DNA of 64,000 nt from Mycobacterium gordonae (lineage in GTDB: Bacteria > Actinomycetota > Actinomycetes > Mycobacteriales > Mycobacteriaceae), in contig NZ_CP070973.1 of assembly GCF_017086405.1 (NCBI RefSeq), forward strand, positions 6,976,739 to 7,040,738, read 5' to 3'. Within the stretch, counting starts at the first letter, position 1. Every line of letters starts with the position of its first letter. Made by a program: the position numbers and the translations under genes. Shown in pieces: positions 9,161-18,557 of the stretch. The notes under the pieces are model-generated. The model was not told the origin of the DNA. It did not search any database and saw nothing but the letters and a program-made list of their open reading frames with translations.

Positions 9161-10780
9161 GTGTCCCGCGGCCGCGCACCCACCATGCTGCTGACCGCCG
9201 CCCTGGCGACGGTCGTCATCGTGTCGTGGGTGCTGATGCGTCCGCCCGCCGCGAACCACCCCCCCGCCCCGGCACCCGACACCCAGCTCGCCGAGCAACC
9301 GCTGATCGGCCTCGGCGGCGGGGTCACCGTCCGCGAACTGACCCAAGACACGCCGTTCTCCCTGGTCGCGCTCACCGGCGACCTGGCCGGCACCTCCGCC
9401 CGGGTGCGCGCCAAGAAGCCCGACGGGTCGTGGGGCCCCTGGTATCAGACCGAGTACCAGACCTCCGCACCCGACGGCGCCGGATCGGCCGACGAGCCGC
9501 GCAGCACCGATCCGGTGTTTGTCGGCACCACCACGGCGGTGCAGATCGCCGTCACGCGACCGGTCGGCGCGCCGGTGACCCAACCGCCGCCCATGCCGTC
9601 GCAACAGGGCGGCCTGGGCTACCGGCCGGCCACCAAGGAACAGCCGTTCGGGCAGAACATCAACGCGATCCTCATCTCGCCGCCGCGCGCGCCCGCGGAA
9701 ACCCACTGGACGCCGCCGACCGGCGTCACCATGCCGGGCCAGGCGCCGCAGATCATCAGCCGCGCGGAGTGGGGCGCCGACGAGTCGCTGCGCTGCGGCA
9801 GCCCGGAATACGACCGCAGCGTGCGTGCCGCCGTGATCCACCACACCGCGGGTAGCAACGACTACTCGCCGCTGGAATCCGCGGGGATCGTCAAGGCGAT
9901 CTACACCTACCACAGCAAGACGCTGGGCTGGTGTGACATCGCCTACAACGCGCTTGTCGACAAGTACGGCCAGGTCTTCGAAGGCAGCGCCGGCGGACTC
10001 ACCAAGCCGGTCGAGGCGTTCCACACCGGCGGGTTCAACCGGGAGACCTGGGGCGTGGCGATGCTCGGCAACTTCGACGACGTCGCGCCCACCCCGATCC
10101 AGATCCGCACCATCGGACGGCTGCTGGGCTGGCGCCTCGGGCTGGCCGAGGTCGACCCCAAAGGCACGGTGGAGCTGGTGTCCGCGGGCAGCTCCTACAC
10201 CACCTACCCGGGCGGCGCGATCGCCAAGCTGCCGACCATCTTCACCCACCGCGACGTCGGCAACACCGACTGCCCGGGCAACGCCGCCTACGCGTTGATG
10301 GACGAGATCCGCGACATCGCGGCGCATTTCAACGATCCGCCGGAAGAACTGATCAAGGCGCTGGAGGGCGGCGCGATCTACCAGCACTGGCAGGCGATGG
10401 GCGGCATGAACAGCGTGCTCGGGGCGCCGACCGCACCGGAGGCCGACGGCGCCGACGGATCGCGGTTCGTCACCTTCGCCAAGGGCGCAATGTACTGGTC
10501 GCCGGCCACCGGCGTGCAACCGGTCACCGGCGCCATCTACGACGCCTGGGCAGCGCAGAGCTATGAGCACGGCCCGCTCGGGTTGCCCACCAGCGCAGAG
10601 ATCCAGGAGCCGCTGCGCATCACGCAGAACTTCGTGCACGGAACGCTGAACTTCGAACGGCTGACCGGCAACATGACGCAGGTCCTCGACGGGATCGCGA
10701 CGCCGCTGTCCACCCAGCCCCCCAGCGGGCCGAACGTGCCGCCCGAGCACTTCTCACTGCCCGCACACCCGCCCAACTAG
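9161..10780 (+). CDS. Exported peptidoglycan-recognition/amidase protein with LGFP repeats (Rv3811-like)
   Basis: Predicted zinc N-acetylmuramoyl-L-alanine amidase or peptidoglycan-binding protein outside the membrane, 539 aa, the same length as Rv3811. A short N-terminal signal anchor (residues about 9-26) is followed by a Pro-rich region. The PGRP/amidase_2 domain spans about residues 200-390. His227-His228 of the VIHHTAGS motif and the THRDVGNTDCPG block supply likely zinc ligands. The C-terminal 130 residues contain LGFP-type cell-wall repeats (NSVLGAPTAPE, HGPLGLPTSAE). The start is a GTG. The decarboxylase-spermidine synthase gene starts 9 bp after its stop, which suggests cotranscription. 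Confidence 0.9.
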   Translation: MSRGRAPTMLLTAALATVVIVSWVLMRPPAANHPPAPAPDTQLAEQPLIGLGGGVTVRELTQDTPFSLVALTGDLAGTSARVRAKKPDGSWGPWYQTEYQTSAPDGAGSADEPRSTDPVFVGTTTAVQIAVTRPVGAPVTQPPPMPSQQGGLGYRPATKEQPFGQNINAILISPPRAPAETHWTPPTGVTMPGQAPQIISRAEWGADESLRCGSPEYDRSVRAAVIHHTAGSNDYSPLESAGIVKAIYTYHSKTLGWCDIAYNALVDKYGQVFEGSAGGLTKPVEAFHTGGFNRETWGVAMLGNFDDVAPTPIQIRTIGRLLGWRLGLAEVDPKGTVELVSAGSSYTTYPGGAIAKLPTIFTHRDVGNTDCPGNAAYALMDEIRDIAAHFNDPPEELIKALEGGAIYQHWQAMGGMNSVLGAPTAPEADGADGSRFVTFAKGAMYWSPATGVQPVTGAIYDAWAAQSYEHGPLGLPTSAEIQEPLRITQNFVHGTLNFERLTGNMTQVLDGIATPLSTQPPSGPNVPPEHFSLPAHPPN

Positions 10781-10789
10781 TCTCACTAG

Positions 10790-12703
10790 GTGCACGAAAC
10801 GCCCTACCTGAGGATCGATCTGGACCGGGTGCGTGCCAATTTCCGGGCGCTGCGTGCCGCACTGCCCGACACGGACATCCGGTATGCCGTCAAAGCCAAT
10901 CCCGCCCTGCCAGTCCTGCGGCTGCTGGCGGATGAGGGGTCCGGGTTCGACGTCGCCTCGGTCGGCGAGACCGATGCCTGCATCAGCGTGGCAATCGGAG
11001 GTGATCGGCTGGCATTCGGCAACACCATCAAGAAGCCGGCGGCGGTGGCGGCGGCCTACGCGCGCGGGGTACGTCTGTTTGCCTTCGACACCCCGCACGA
11101 CCTGGCTGTGCTGGCCGAGCACGCACCCGGATCTCGGGTGGAATGTCGTGTCGCTCCGGCTTTTCCGGCCTCAGTGACTCCCTTCGGGGATAAGTTCGGA
11201 TGCGCCCCCGATCAGGCCGCCGAACTGCTCGACCGCGCCCGGTCGGCGGGGCTGGTCGCCGCGGGCGTGAGCTTCCACGTCGGCTCGCAGCAGCTCGACG
11301 CTGCTGCGTGGGAGATCGGCATCCGTTGTGCCGCTTCGATATTCGACGTCGTCGGCGGGCTGACGACGATCAACGCCGGCGGCGGCTTCCCGCTGCCCTA
11401 CACCGGAGCCGCACCGGAACCCGAGCTGATCGCCGACACCATCATGGGGGCACTGCATCGCTATTTCGGTTCACAGCCGCCCAGGTTGGCGGTGGAGCCG
11501 GGGCGGGTGATCGTCGGCGCCGCCGGCACCATCGCGTGCGAGGTGGTGTCGGTACGCACCGGAACCGACGGCCGGCGCTGGGTTTACCTCGATGTCGGCC
11601 GCTACAGCGGGCTCGCGGAGACCGAGAACGAGTACATCCGTTACCTGGTGCGGACGCAGCGCGACGGTGACGAGGTCGCGGACGCCGTGCTGGCGGGACC
11701 GACGTGCGACGGTGACGACGTTCTGTACCAGCGTTATGCGCTGCCGGTCACGCTGCGCGCGGGAGACGCAGTCGAGATCTGTGATACCGGCGCCTACACC
11801 GGCAGTTACGCCTCGGTGGAGTTCAACGGATTCGCACCGCTGCCAACCATCTTCGGCGCAGTCGACAATCCGGGCCGGACGATCGTCGAACCGTTGGCGC
11901 CGGGACTCACCCGCAGTTGGACGCTGTCCGAGGTGATCTGCGACGTGCGAACTCCTTTCCAGGAACTGGTGATCGGCCGCACCGAGCAGGGCGTGGCGCT
12001 CTTCAGCGACGGCGAACGCCAGAGCACCGAGTTCAGTCAGCTGGTCTACCACGAGGCGCTGCTGGTACCCGCGCTGTTGCTGGCCGACAGGATCGAGCGG
12101 GTACTGATCATCGGATCCGGCGAGGGCGTCATCAGTCAGTTGGCCGTCGCAGCCGGGGCCGGCCACGTCGACCACGTCGACATCGACCGCGACGCGGTGC
12201 GGTTGTGCGCCGAACACCTGCCCTACGGCTATTCGATGGCCGAATTGCGCAGAGCGGAAGCGGGATTGGGTCCGATCACGATGCACTACCGGGACGGCTG
12301 GGAGTTCGTGGAACACCACAGCGGCCGGTATGACATCGTGGTGGTCGACCTACCCGACGAGCGAGCCGAGGCCGCGCCACACAATCGCTTGTACGGCAGC
12401 GTCTTTCTGAGCAGGTGCCGCCGGATCGGCCGGGTGGTCGTCGGCCAGGCGGGCTGCCCGACGCTGTGGCGCAACGAGACGCTACGCTCGTCGTGGCAGC
12501 GATTTCGCGAAACGTTTTGCACCGTGGTCTATTTCGGCAGCGACGAGCACGAGTGGGCGTTTCTGTCCGGCCTTTCAGATCCGACAGTTGACCCCGTGGG
12601 CCTCATGTCCCAGCGGCTGCCCGCACTGGCTTACCGACCGCGCACGATCGATGCCCATTCGCTGATCGCAGCCACCGTGCCGCCGAAGGCGTTGCGGGGC
12701 TGA
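10790..12703 (+). CDS. Ornithine/lysine-type decarboxylase fused to spermidine synthase-like domain
   Basis: Two-domain enzyme of 637 aa. Residues about 1-375 are a fold-III PLP decarboxylase: Lys35 in YAVKANP is the PLP lysine, followed by SFHVGSQ, GGGFP, EPGR and GPTCDGDD (Cys306-Asp307). The FNGF end motif favours ornithine/lysine over diaminopimelate decarboxylases. Residues about 385-637 resemble spermidine synthase: VLIIGSGEGVISQLA (about 438) binds the aminopropyl donor, HVDIDRDAV is the acidic loop, and VVVDLPDE (about 520) carries the likely catalytic Asp. The protein would make a diamine from ornithine or lysine and then aminopropylate it. The usual DP after the catalytic motif is DE, so donor or acceptor may differ. 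No AdoMet decarboxylase is visible nearby. The GTG start lies 9 bp after the amidase gene. Confidence 0.88.
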   Translation: MHETPYLRIDLDRVRANFRALRAALPDTDIRYAVKANPALPVLRLLADEGSGFDVASVGETDACISVAIGGDRLAFGNTIKKPAAVAAAYARGVRLFAFDTPHDLAVLAEHAPGSRVECRVAPAFPASVTPFGDKFGCAPDQAAELLDRARSAGLVAAGVSFHVGSQQLDAAAWEIGIRCAASIFDVVGGLTTINAGGGFPLPYTGAAPEPELIADTIMGALHRYFGSQPPRLAVEPGRVIVGAAGTIACEVVSVRTGTDGRRWVYLDVGRYSGLAETENEYIRYLVRTQRDGDEVADAVLAGPTCDGDDVLYQRYALPVTLRAGDAVEICDTGAYTGSYASVEFNGFAPLPTIFGAVDNPGRTIVEPLAPGLTRSWTLSEVICDVRTPFQELVIGRTEQGVALFSDGERQSTEFSQLVYHEALLVPALLLADRIERVLIIGSGEGVISQLAVAAGAGHVDHVDIDRDAVRLCAEHLPYGYSMAELRRAEAGLGPITMHYRDGWEFVEHHSGRYDIVVVDLPDERAEAAPHNRLYGSVFLSRCRRIGRVVVGQAGCPTLWRNETLRSSWQRFRETFCTVVYFGSDEHEWAFLSGLSDPTVDPVGLMSQRLPALAYRPRTIDAHSLIAATVPPKALRG

Positions 12704-12735
12704 CGACTTCAGCCCGCAACGGTTGCGAAATCAGC

Positions 12736-15546
12736 TCAGCCATTACTGCCGGGGCTGCCGTTGCCACCTTTGGTGCCTCCGGGCTGGCCACCCGCGCCGC
12801 CAGTGCCGCCGGCGGCGCCCAAGCCCCCGATCGTGCCGCCGTTGCCGCCGTTGCCGCCGAATCCGCCGTTGCCGCCGAGGCTCCGCCCGACGTCACCGTT
12901 GCCGCCGGAGCCGCCGTCACCGCCGATTCCGCCGTTACCGCCGATGCCCCCACCGATTGCCGCACCGCCGTTACCGCCGATTGAACCGGAGCCGCCGCTA
13001 CCGCCATTGCCGCTGGCGCCCGTACCGGTGCCCAGGCCGCCAAGGCCGCCGAAGTCGCCGCTGCCCCCGGCGCCACCGTTACCGCCGTTGCCACCGCCGA
13101 AAGCGGCACCACCGCCGCCGCCAGCGCCGCCAGAGCCACCAACGCCGCCGTTAGCTCCCGCGCCACCGCTGAATGACGCATTTCCGCCGGTAAAGGCCCG
13201 GCCACCTTTCCCGCCGTCACCACCGAAGCCGCCGTCGCCGCCGCCGATAGCGCTACCGCCCTCACCGCCGGCGCCACCGAAGCCGCCGCTACCGCCGGCA
13301 CCGCCGGCGTTGCGGCCAGTCCCACCTAGGCCACCAAGCCCGCCGGACCCACCCTTTCCGCCCGCCCCACCGTCGCCGCCTCCGGTAGCGCCACCACCCG
13401 CGCCACCGGCGCCACCGTCCCCGCCTCGACCGGCGCTGCCACCGGCTCCGCCACTAGAACCGGCTTGCCCGCCCTTCCCGGCCTTGCCTCCGTCACCGCC
13501 ATCGCCAGCACTGCCGCCGTCGCCGCCGTCCGTTGCCGAACCCCCGTCCCCGCCGGTACCGCCCTTACCACCGCCACCGCCTAACCCGCCGTCGGCCGTA
13601 CCGATGCCGTCGCCGCCATCACCACCGCCGCCGCCAGCCCCGCCCGCGCCACCGCCACCGCCAGCTCCGCCATTGACGCCGCCGATGCCGGCGCCTCCGG
13701 CCCCTCCGGCGCCACCCGCCCCGCCGGCAAAGCCGGCTCCGCCGTTGCCGCCGCTTTTCCCGGCATCCCCGGTTCCGCCGTCGCCACCCGCTCCGCCTGC
13801 GCCGCCGATTCCGGCCTGTCCCGCGACACCACCGCTGCCCCCGGTACCCGCCGCGCCGCCCGCGCCGGCATCACCGCCGCCCCCGCCGGCGCCGCCGTCC
13901 CCACCGTCCACACCGGCACCCACACCGGAACCACCGGATCCACCGGCTGCACCGGCACCGCCGGCTCCACCAGCCCCACCGGACCCATTGACGCTGCCGA
14001 CACCACTGTTGCCGCCGGCCCCGCCGGCCCCGCCAGCTCCCCCAGACCCACCGTCACCACCGTCGTTGCCCGTATCGCCGGCGCCAGCGCCGCCACCGGC
14101 CCCGCCGGCACCACCGCCCCCGCCCTTGCCCGCAGCCCCGCCATCGCTGGCGTCACCGCCCACCCCGCCGATACCGCCGTCGCCGCCTGCGCCGCCGCTG
14201 CCAAGCAGCGAGAAACCGCCGTTACCGGCGGCGCCGCCGGCGCCCCCATCGCCACCGTTGCCGCCGTTGCCGCCGCCAAGTCCAACCCCACCGGCCCCAC
14301 CCGCGCCTCCGGCGCCGCCCGCAAAGCCGCTTCCGCCCTTCGACAAATCCGCAACCCCGACATCACCCGCTCCCCCGGCTCCGCCCGCTCCGCCGGAGCC
14401 ACCGACGCCTGGGACGCCAGTCAGGCCTGTGGTCCCGAATATTCCGCCAGCCCCGCCTGCTCCTCCTGCACCGGCCGCCCCGCCGTCTCCCCCGACCCCG
14501 CCGGCACCGCCGGCCAGCTCCAAGCCCACCCCGCTACCGCCCACTCCGCCGGCTCCGCCGGTACCTCCGGCTCCCCCCGCACCACCAGCGCCCCCAGCAC
14601 CGAAGAGCAGCCCCCGGTTGGCTCCTCCGACTCCGCCCGCCCCGCCAGCGCCACCAGCGCCCCCTGGCCCGGCGATCCCGGGGCCGGCCAGACCCGCGTC
14701 GCCCAGATCACCGGTGCCGCCCGCCCCGCCTGCGCCACCCATGCCCGCCACCCCACCCACCAGCGCGCGATTAACCCCGCCCGTTCCGCCCGTCCCACCC
14801 GTTCCGCTGATTACCCCTGCCCCACCCACTCCCCCGGCCCCGCCGGCCCCACTCGCGCCACCCAAGAGCCCATTGGCGCCGCCCGCCCCGCCTGCACCGC
14901 CGGAGAACCCACCGGCGGCGCCCGTGCCACCCACACCACCGGCACCGCCGGCGCCCCACAACCAGCCACCGCTCCCGCCAGCCCCACCGACACCGCCCAC
15001 CCCGCCCACACCCGCGCCGCCGGCCCCGCCGGCACCACCCTGCCCGATCAACCCCGCCGCCCCACCCGCTCCGCCCGCCCCACCAGGAACCCCGGACCCG
15101 CCGCTGCCGCCGTTGCCCACCAAGATCCCGCCGGCCCCACCGGCCTGCCCGGTGCCCGGCGCTCCATTGGCCCCATCCCCGATCAGCGGACGCCCCAGCA
15201 GCAGGTTCGTCGGCGCATTGATCGCCCCCAGCACCGCGTCCTGCAGCGCCTGCAACGGCGACGCGCTAGCCGCCTCACCCACCGCATACGCCCCCGCCCC
15301 CGCGGACAAGGCCCGCACGAACTGCTCATGAAACTCTGCGGCCCGCACACCGAGCTGCTGATACTGCTGCCCGTAGGCACCGAACAGCGCAGCAATCGCC
15401 GCCGACACCTCATCCCCAGCCGCGACCACCACCGACGTCGTCTGCGTCACTGCCGCCGCGTTGGCCGCCCCCACCTGCGACCCGATCCGCGCCACGTCCT
15501 GGGCCGCCGCCGTTACGACATCCGGAGCGATAAAGAGATACGACAT
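12736..15546 (-). CDS. PE_PGRS family protein, intact
   Basis: Glycine-rich surface or secreted PE_PGRS protein of 936 aa. Residues 1 to about 95 are the PE domain (MSYLFIAPDVVTAAAQDVAR at the start, DEVSAAIAALFGAYGQQYQ later). The standard linker GRPLIGDGANGAPGTGQAGG follows, then several hundred residues of GGAGG-type repeats to the end. PE_PGRS proteins are usually exported by ESX-5. The ATG at 15546 begins the PE consensus; the in-frame extension upstream has no family support. Transcription faces the preceding plus-strand decarboxylase gene. Function cannot be assigned. It is not collinear with PE_PGRS62 of M. tuberculosis, which is on the opposite strand. Confidence 0.93.
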   Translation of the reverse strand: MSYLFIAPDVVTAAAQDVARIGSQVGAANAAAVTQTTSVVVAAGDEVSAAIAALFGAYGQQYQQLGVRAAEFHEQFVRALSAGAGAYAVGEAASASPLQALQDAVLGAINAPTNLLLGRPLIGDGANGAPGTGQAGGAGGILVGNGGSGGSGVPGGAGGAGGAAGLIGQGGAGGAGGAGVGGVGGVGGAGGSGGWLWGAGGAGGVGGTGAAGGFSGGAGGAGGANGLLGGASGAGGAGGVGGAGVISGTGGTGGTGGVNRALVGGVAGMGGAGGAGGTGDLGDAGLAGPGIAGPGGAGGAGGAGGVGGANRGLLFGAGGAGGAGGAGGTGGAGGVGGSGVGLELAGGAGGVGGDGGAAGAGGAGGAGGIFGTTGLTGVPGVGGSGGAGGAGGAGDVGVADLSKGGSGFAGGAGGAGGAGGVGLGGGNGGNGGDGGAGGAAGNGGFSLLGSGGAGGDGGIGGVGGDASDGGAAGKGGGGGAGGAGGGAGAGDTGNDGGDGGSGGAGGAGGAGGNSGVGSVNGSGGAGGAGGAGAAGGSGGSGVGAGVDGGDGGAGGGGGDAGAGGAAGTGGSGGVAGQAGIGGAGGAGGDGGTGDAGKSGGNGGAGFAGGAGGAGGAGGAGIGGVNGGAGGGGGAGGAGGGGGDGGDGIGTADGGLGGGGGKGGTGGDGGSATDGGDGGSAGDGGDGGKAGKGGQAGSSGGAGGSAGRGGDGGAGGAGGGATGGGDGGAGGKGGSGGLGGLGGTGRNAGGAGGSGGFGGAGGEGGSAIGGGDGGFGGDGGKGGRAFTGGNASFSGGAGANGGVGGSGGAGGGGGAAFGGGNGGNGGAGGSGDFGGLGGLGTGTGASGNGGSGGSGSIGGNGGAAIGGGIGGNGGIGGDGGSGGNGDVGRSLGGNGGFGGNGGNGGTIGGLGAAGGTGGAGGQPGGTKGGNGSPGSNG

Positions 15547-16054
15547 GAGCACGGCCTCCGAATACATCCCGACAACAGCACCGTACAACTGTTCAGGCAA
15601 ACAGAATAGGTCTTGCCCCACTCGCTATTTGATTGGAAGAAGTCCAATTTCCGCGCCGAGAAAGTTCGGGCGTCGGTAGCCCCGGCAAGCCGTCGGAATG
15701 AAACCGGCCGATCCATCCACCTTCCGGAACGCGCTTCTAAATTGGTTCGCACCAGCGCAATCGGCGGTCCGGCACACGCGCGAGATATACCCCGAACGAG
15801 CGGCTACCCGAACCGATCAAATTTCCCAAGCCAATTTCGCACGGGCGTTAATTGCAGTCACAGCCAACGAGAAACCGGCGGTCATTTCGCTCATATATTG
15901 GGCCCGATGACCAGCGCACAGCCTCACAATCTTCGTGATCAAGATCAACCGATTCGCCACCGACGCGCAAGACACGGCGCGCGCCACCACCTCCTCCGCT
16001 CACCAGCCCCTGGACCGGCGCGCAAGAATCACGCCAAGATGCCGGCCGAGAGGT
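15547..16054. other. Non-coding stretch upstream of PE_PGRS and downstream of AraC gene
   Basis: About 500 bp, AT-richer than its surroundings from about 15600 to 15960. No open frame has mycobacterial codon usage or a recognisable product. It should contain the PE_PGRS promoter on the minus strand. I see no convincing repeat or RNA gene. Confidence 0.5.
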
Positions 16055-17089
16055 TCACCGGGGTGCGACCCGCCTCCGCGCGCTCGGCGGATGCCCGTTC
16101 CACCGAATGTGTGCGCGGGTGAATGCGGGCGTCTCGGAATAGCCGAGCCGCTGTGCGGTCTCCTCGACGGTGAGCCCGGACCTCAACAACTCACCGGCCA
16201 ACGTCGCACGCACCTCGTCGAGCAGCGCGCGATAGCTGGTGCCCTCGGCGGCCAACCGTCGGTGCAGGGTGCGCTCGGTGATACACAGCTCGTTGGCGAT
16301 CACCGACATCGACGGAATCGCCGAGGAATCCTGGATCAGCCGGGTGCGGACGGTCGCGGAGAAGCCACGGCGGGTGCGTCGCCGGTTCAACAGCTCTTCG
16401 CATTGGCGGATGCAGATCGCGGCGGTCTGCGCGTCGGCAGCGGGCATGCTGCGCTGCATCAGGTCCGCCGGCATGATCAGCGCGCTGCGAGGGCCGGTCT
16501 GCACGATGACGGTCAGATTGTCGAACTCGACGGTGCTGACGGGCAGTTGCAGATCCGCCAGCTCCATCCGCACCGTCAACGGGGTGGCGCTGGTTCCCAG
16601 CAACAAAGGCAACAGTCTGAGCATGATCGCGAAATCCCGCTCGATCACGAACCGCCGGACATCTCGTGGAATACGGCTGTCGTCGAAGACCATCACCGCC
16701 TCGGCAGCCGTCACCTCAGGAGCGGCCAGGCACAGATACGAATCGGTCAGCGCGGCGTAGCGGCACGCGACGTCGATCGCATCACCGAAGGTGGGGCTGG
16801 CCATCAGCGCATAGCCGAAGATCCCGGTGTCCGCGAGGTTGTATTGCATCCCCGTTTCCATGCCGAGCCCGGGTCGGTCACCGAGGCGGCCGATCAGGTT
16901 GCGCATCATCGTCAGCTCCTGGCTGGCGTAGATCTCGGTGGCCGGATCGTGTAGTTCCGCCGTGGTCAGGCCCGTGCCCGACAGGCACACCGCTGCGTCG
17001 ACGCCGTGCCGCCGGGCCGTTTCCAGGATGTGCCGACCGGTGGCCGACGACAGCGCGACGTCCCAGATCTGAGCTTCGGCGCCCGGCAT
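16055..17089 (-). CDS. AraC-family regulator, arabinose-binding-like N-domain type
   Basis: Transcription regulator of 344 aa. The N-terminal two thirds match the ligand-binding domain common in mycobacterial AraC proteins (SSATGRHILETARRHG, ATEIYASQE, FGYALMASPTFGDAI). The C-terminal HTH_18 domain contains MSVIANELCITERTLHRRLA and the second helix block VEETAQRLGYSETPAFTRA. The ATG at 17089 leaves a 73-bp gap to the divergent P450. An earlier ATG at 17164 would overlap the P450 start codon, so the shorter start is preferred. The arrangement suggests that it regulates the adjacent P450, possibly through direct repeats in the shared promoter. Confidence 0.85.
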   Translation of the reverse strand: MPGAEAQIWDVALSSATGRHILETARRHGVDAAVCLSGTGLTTAELHDPATEIYASQELTMMRNLIGRLGDRPGLGMETGMQYNLADTGIFGYALMASPTFGDAIDVACRYAALTDSYLCLAAPEVTAAEAVMVFDDSRIPRDVRRFVIERDFAIMLRLLPLLLGTSATPLTVRMELADLQLPVSTVEFDNLTVIVQTGPRSALIMPADLMQRSMPAADAQTAAICIRQCEELLNRRRTRRGFSATVRTRLIQDSSAIPSMSVIANELCITERTLHRRLAAEGTSYRALLDEVRATLAGELLRSGLTVEETAQRLGYSETPAFTRAHIRWNGHPPSARRRVAPR

Positions 17090-17090
17090 G

Positions 17091-17120
17091 CGTCCGAAAA
17101 TATCAAATGTGTGTCCGAAT
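17091..17120. promoter_or_regulatory. Direct repeat GTCCGAA x2, candidate AraC-regulator site
   Basis: GTCCGAA occurs at 17092-17098 and 17113-17119, exactly 21 bp apart, which is two helical turns. It lies in the 73-bp gap between the AraC gene and the divergent P450. AraC proteins commonly bind two direct half-sites with this spacing. This is a pattern-based suggestion only. Confidence 0.4.
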
Positions 17121-17162
17121 CGAGCATTACCGGACTCGAGGCGCCACTCTACCGTCTTGTTC

Positions 17163-18476
17163 ATGGCAACCGATCTGCTTCGGCCCGCTCCACTGGCGCT
17201 CGTCTCGGCGGCCCGCAGCTCGGTGGCCGACCTGTGGCGTCCCGTCGCGACCGGCGGATACCGCGACCTGCGCCGGCCACGGCCGCATTCGGCCCCCGCC
17301 TCGGTACCGCGCACCACGTTCGACCCGACGCTCCTGCGCAGCATCGCCGATCCGTATCCGGAGCTGAAACGGCTTCGGGAGCACACGGTGACGGTCAATG
17401 AGCGGCTCGGCGTGTGGATGCTCGGCCGCTACGACGACGTGCACACCATCGTCCGGGACAGCGCCGCCTTCACGTCGAGGGACGGCATCATGTTGCGCTC
17501 GTTCGTGGCAAGCATGGTCATTTTCACCGACCCGCCGGACCATACCCGGCTGCGGCACATCGTCGCGCCGCTGTTCAACAAGCGTGCGGTGCAGACGTGG
17601 CGCAGCGATATCCAAGCGTTGGCCCAGGCGGCGGTCGCGGACCTCAGCCGCGGCGAGGTGGTCGACATGGTTCCGGCGCTGACCATCCCGATGCCGATCA
17701 ACGTGATCGCGCAGATTCTCGGGATACCGCGGGAGCAGTGGCCGGCATTCCGGTCGGTATCGGAACGGTTTGCGCAAATGTTCAGTCCCCGTTCGCTGCC
17801 GGAGGTCGTGCGGCTGATGGGATCGGCAATGCAGGCCTATCTGCGACTGCGCAGCTTCTCTGACGCCGAATTACGTTTGCGGGCAGAGCATCCCGCCGAC
17901 GACCTGCTGACCCGGTTGCAGGCGGCGATGGCGGCGGGCGAGTTGACCGATCATGAGGCCTTCCTGTACGTGCTGGTTCTGCTGGTCGCGGGGAACGAGA
18001 CGACGACCAACCTGTTGGGTGTGCTGCTGGTTCAGTTGGCGCAAGACCCGGATCTGTTCGCCGAGCTGAAGGCCGACCGCAGCCTGCTGCCCGCGGCGAT
18101 CGAAGAGACGGCCCGCTGGGGTTCGCCGGTGCAATGGGTGACGCGGACCGCCACCACTGACTACCGGGTCGATGACGTGGTAATCCCAAAGGGCGCAAGG
18201 ACGTTGCTGTTCTACGCGTCAGCCAACCGGGATCCTGCCAAGTTCGCCGACCCCGACCGCTTCGACATCCACCGCGATACCACCGGCCATTTGGCGTTCG
18301 GGCACGGCCTGCACTTCTGCCTAGGAGCGCATCTGGCCCGCCTCGAGGCGGCGGCGGCCATCGATTGCCTACTCGACGAAGTCGACGGCCTCGAACTCGC
18401 CGGGCCCGTGCGATGGAGCACCACGCCGTCGCTGCGCGGACCGATCTCGGTGCCACTGCGCCTGAACCGGCGTTGA
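17163..18476 (+). CDS. Cytochrome P450
   Basis: Soluble class I bacterial P450 of 437 aa that would hydroxylate a lipid or other small molecule using ferredoxin electrons. The I-helix oxygen-activation motif VAGNETTTNL, the K-helix ExxR in EETARWGSPV, and the haem-binding loop FGHGLHFCLGAHLAR (thiolate Cys386) are all present. The CYP family and substrate cannot be read from sequence alone. There is no ferredoxin or reductase gene beside it. It is divergent from the AraC regulator. The ATG at 17163 gives MATDLLRPAP; the in-frame extension to 17088 enters the regulator gene. Confidence 0.92.
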   Translation: MATDLLRPAPLALVSAARSSVADLWRPVATGGYRDLRRPRPHSAPASVPRTTFDPTLLRSIADPYPELKRLREHTVTVNERLGVWMLGRYDDVHTIVRDSAAFTSRDGIMLRSFVASMVIFTDPPDHTRLRHIVAPLFNKRAVQTWRSDIQALAQAAVADLSRGEVVDMVPALTIPMPINVIAQILGIPREQWPAFRSVSERFAQMFSPRSLPEVVRLMGSAMQAYLRLRSFSDAELRLRAEHPADDLLTRLQAAMAAGELTDHEAFLYVLVLLVAGNETTTNLLGVLLVQLAQDPDLFAELKADRSLLPAAIEETARWGSPVQWVTRTATTDYRVDDVVIPKGARTLLFYASANRDPAKFADPDRFDIHRDTTGHLAFGHGLHFCLGAHLARLEAAAAIDCLLDEVDGLELAGPVRWSTTPSLRGPISVPLRLNRR

Positions 18477-18557
18477 GAATCGCCGAATCCCCTGCGCGCG
18501 AACGACGCCGCGCATTACGCTGCACCTGGCGGGGAAGTCATTCGAGGGGATTCGACC

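Noticed and set aside
8969..10750. 593-codon minus-strand frame opposite the amidase
   Set aside because: Antisense shadow with Arg/Gly-rich composition; the plus strand has clear amidase and LGFP motifs.
12761..15331. Long plus-strand open frame of 856 codons rich in PPxPPxPP
   Set aside because: It is the antisense of the PE_PGRS glycine repeats, whose GGC/GCC codons read as Pro on the other strand. It has no start context or domain.
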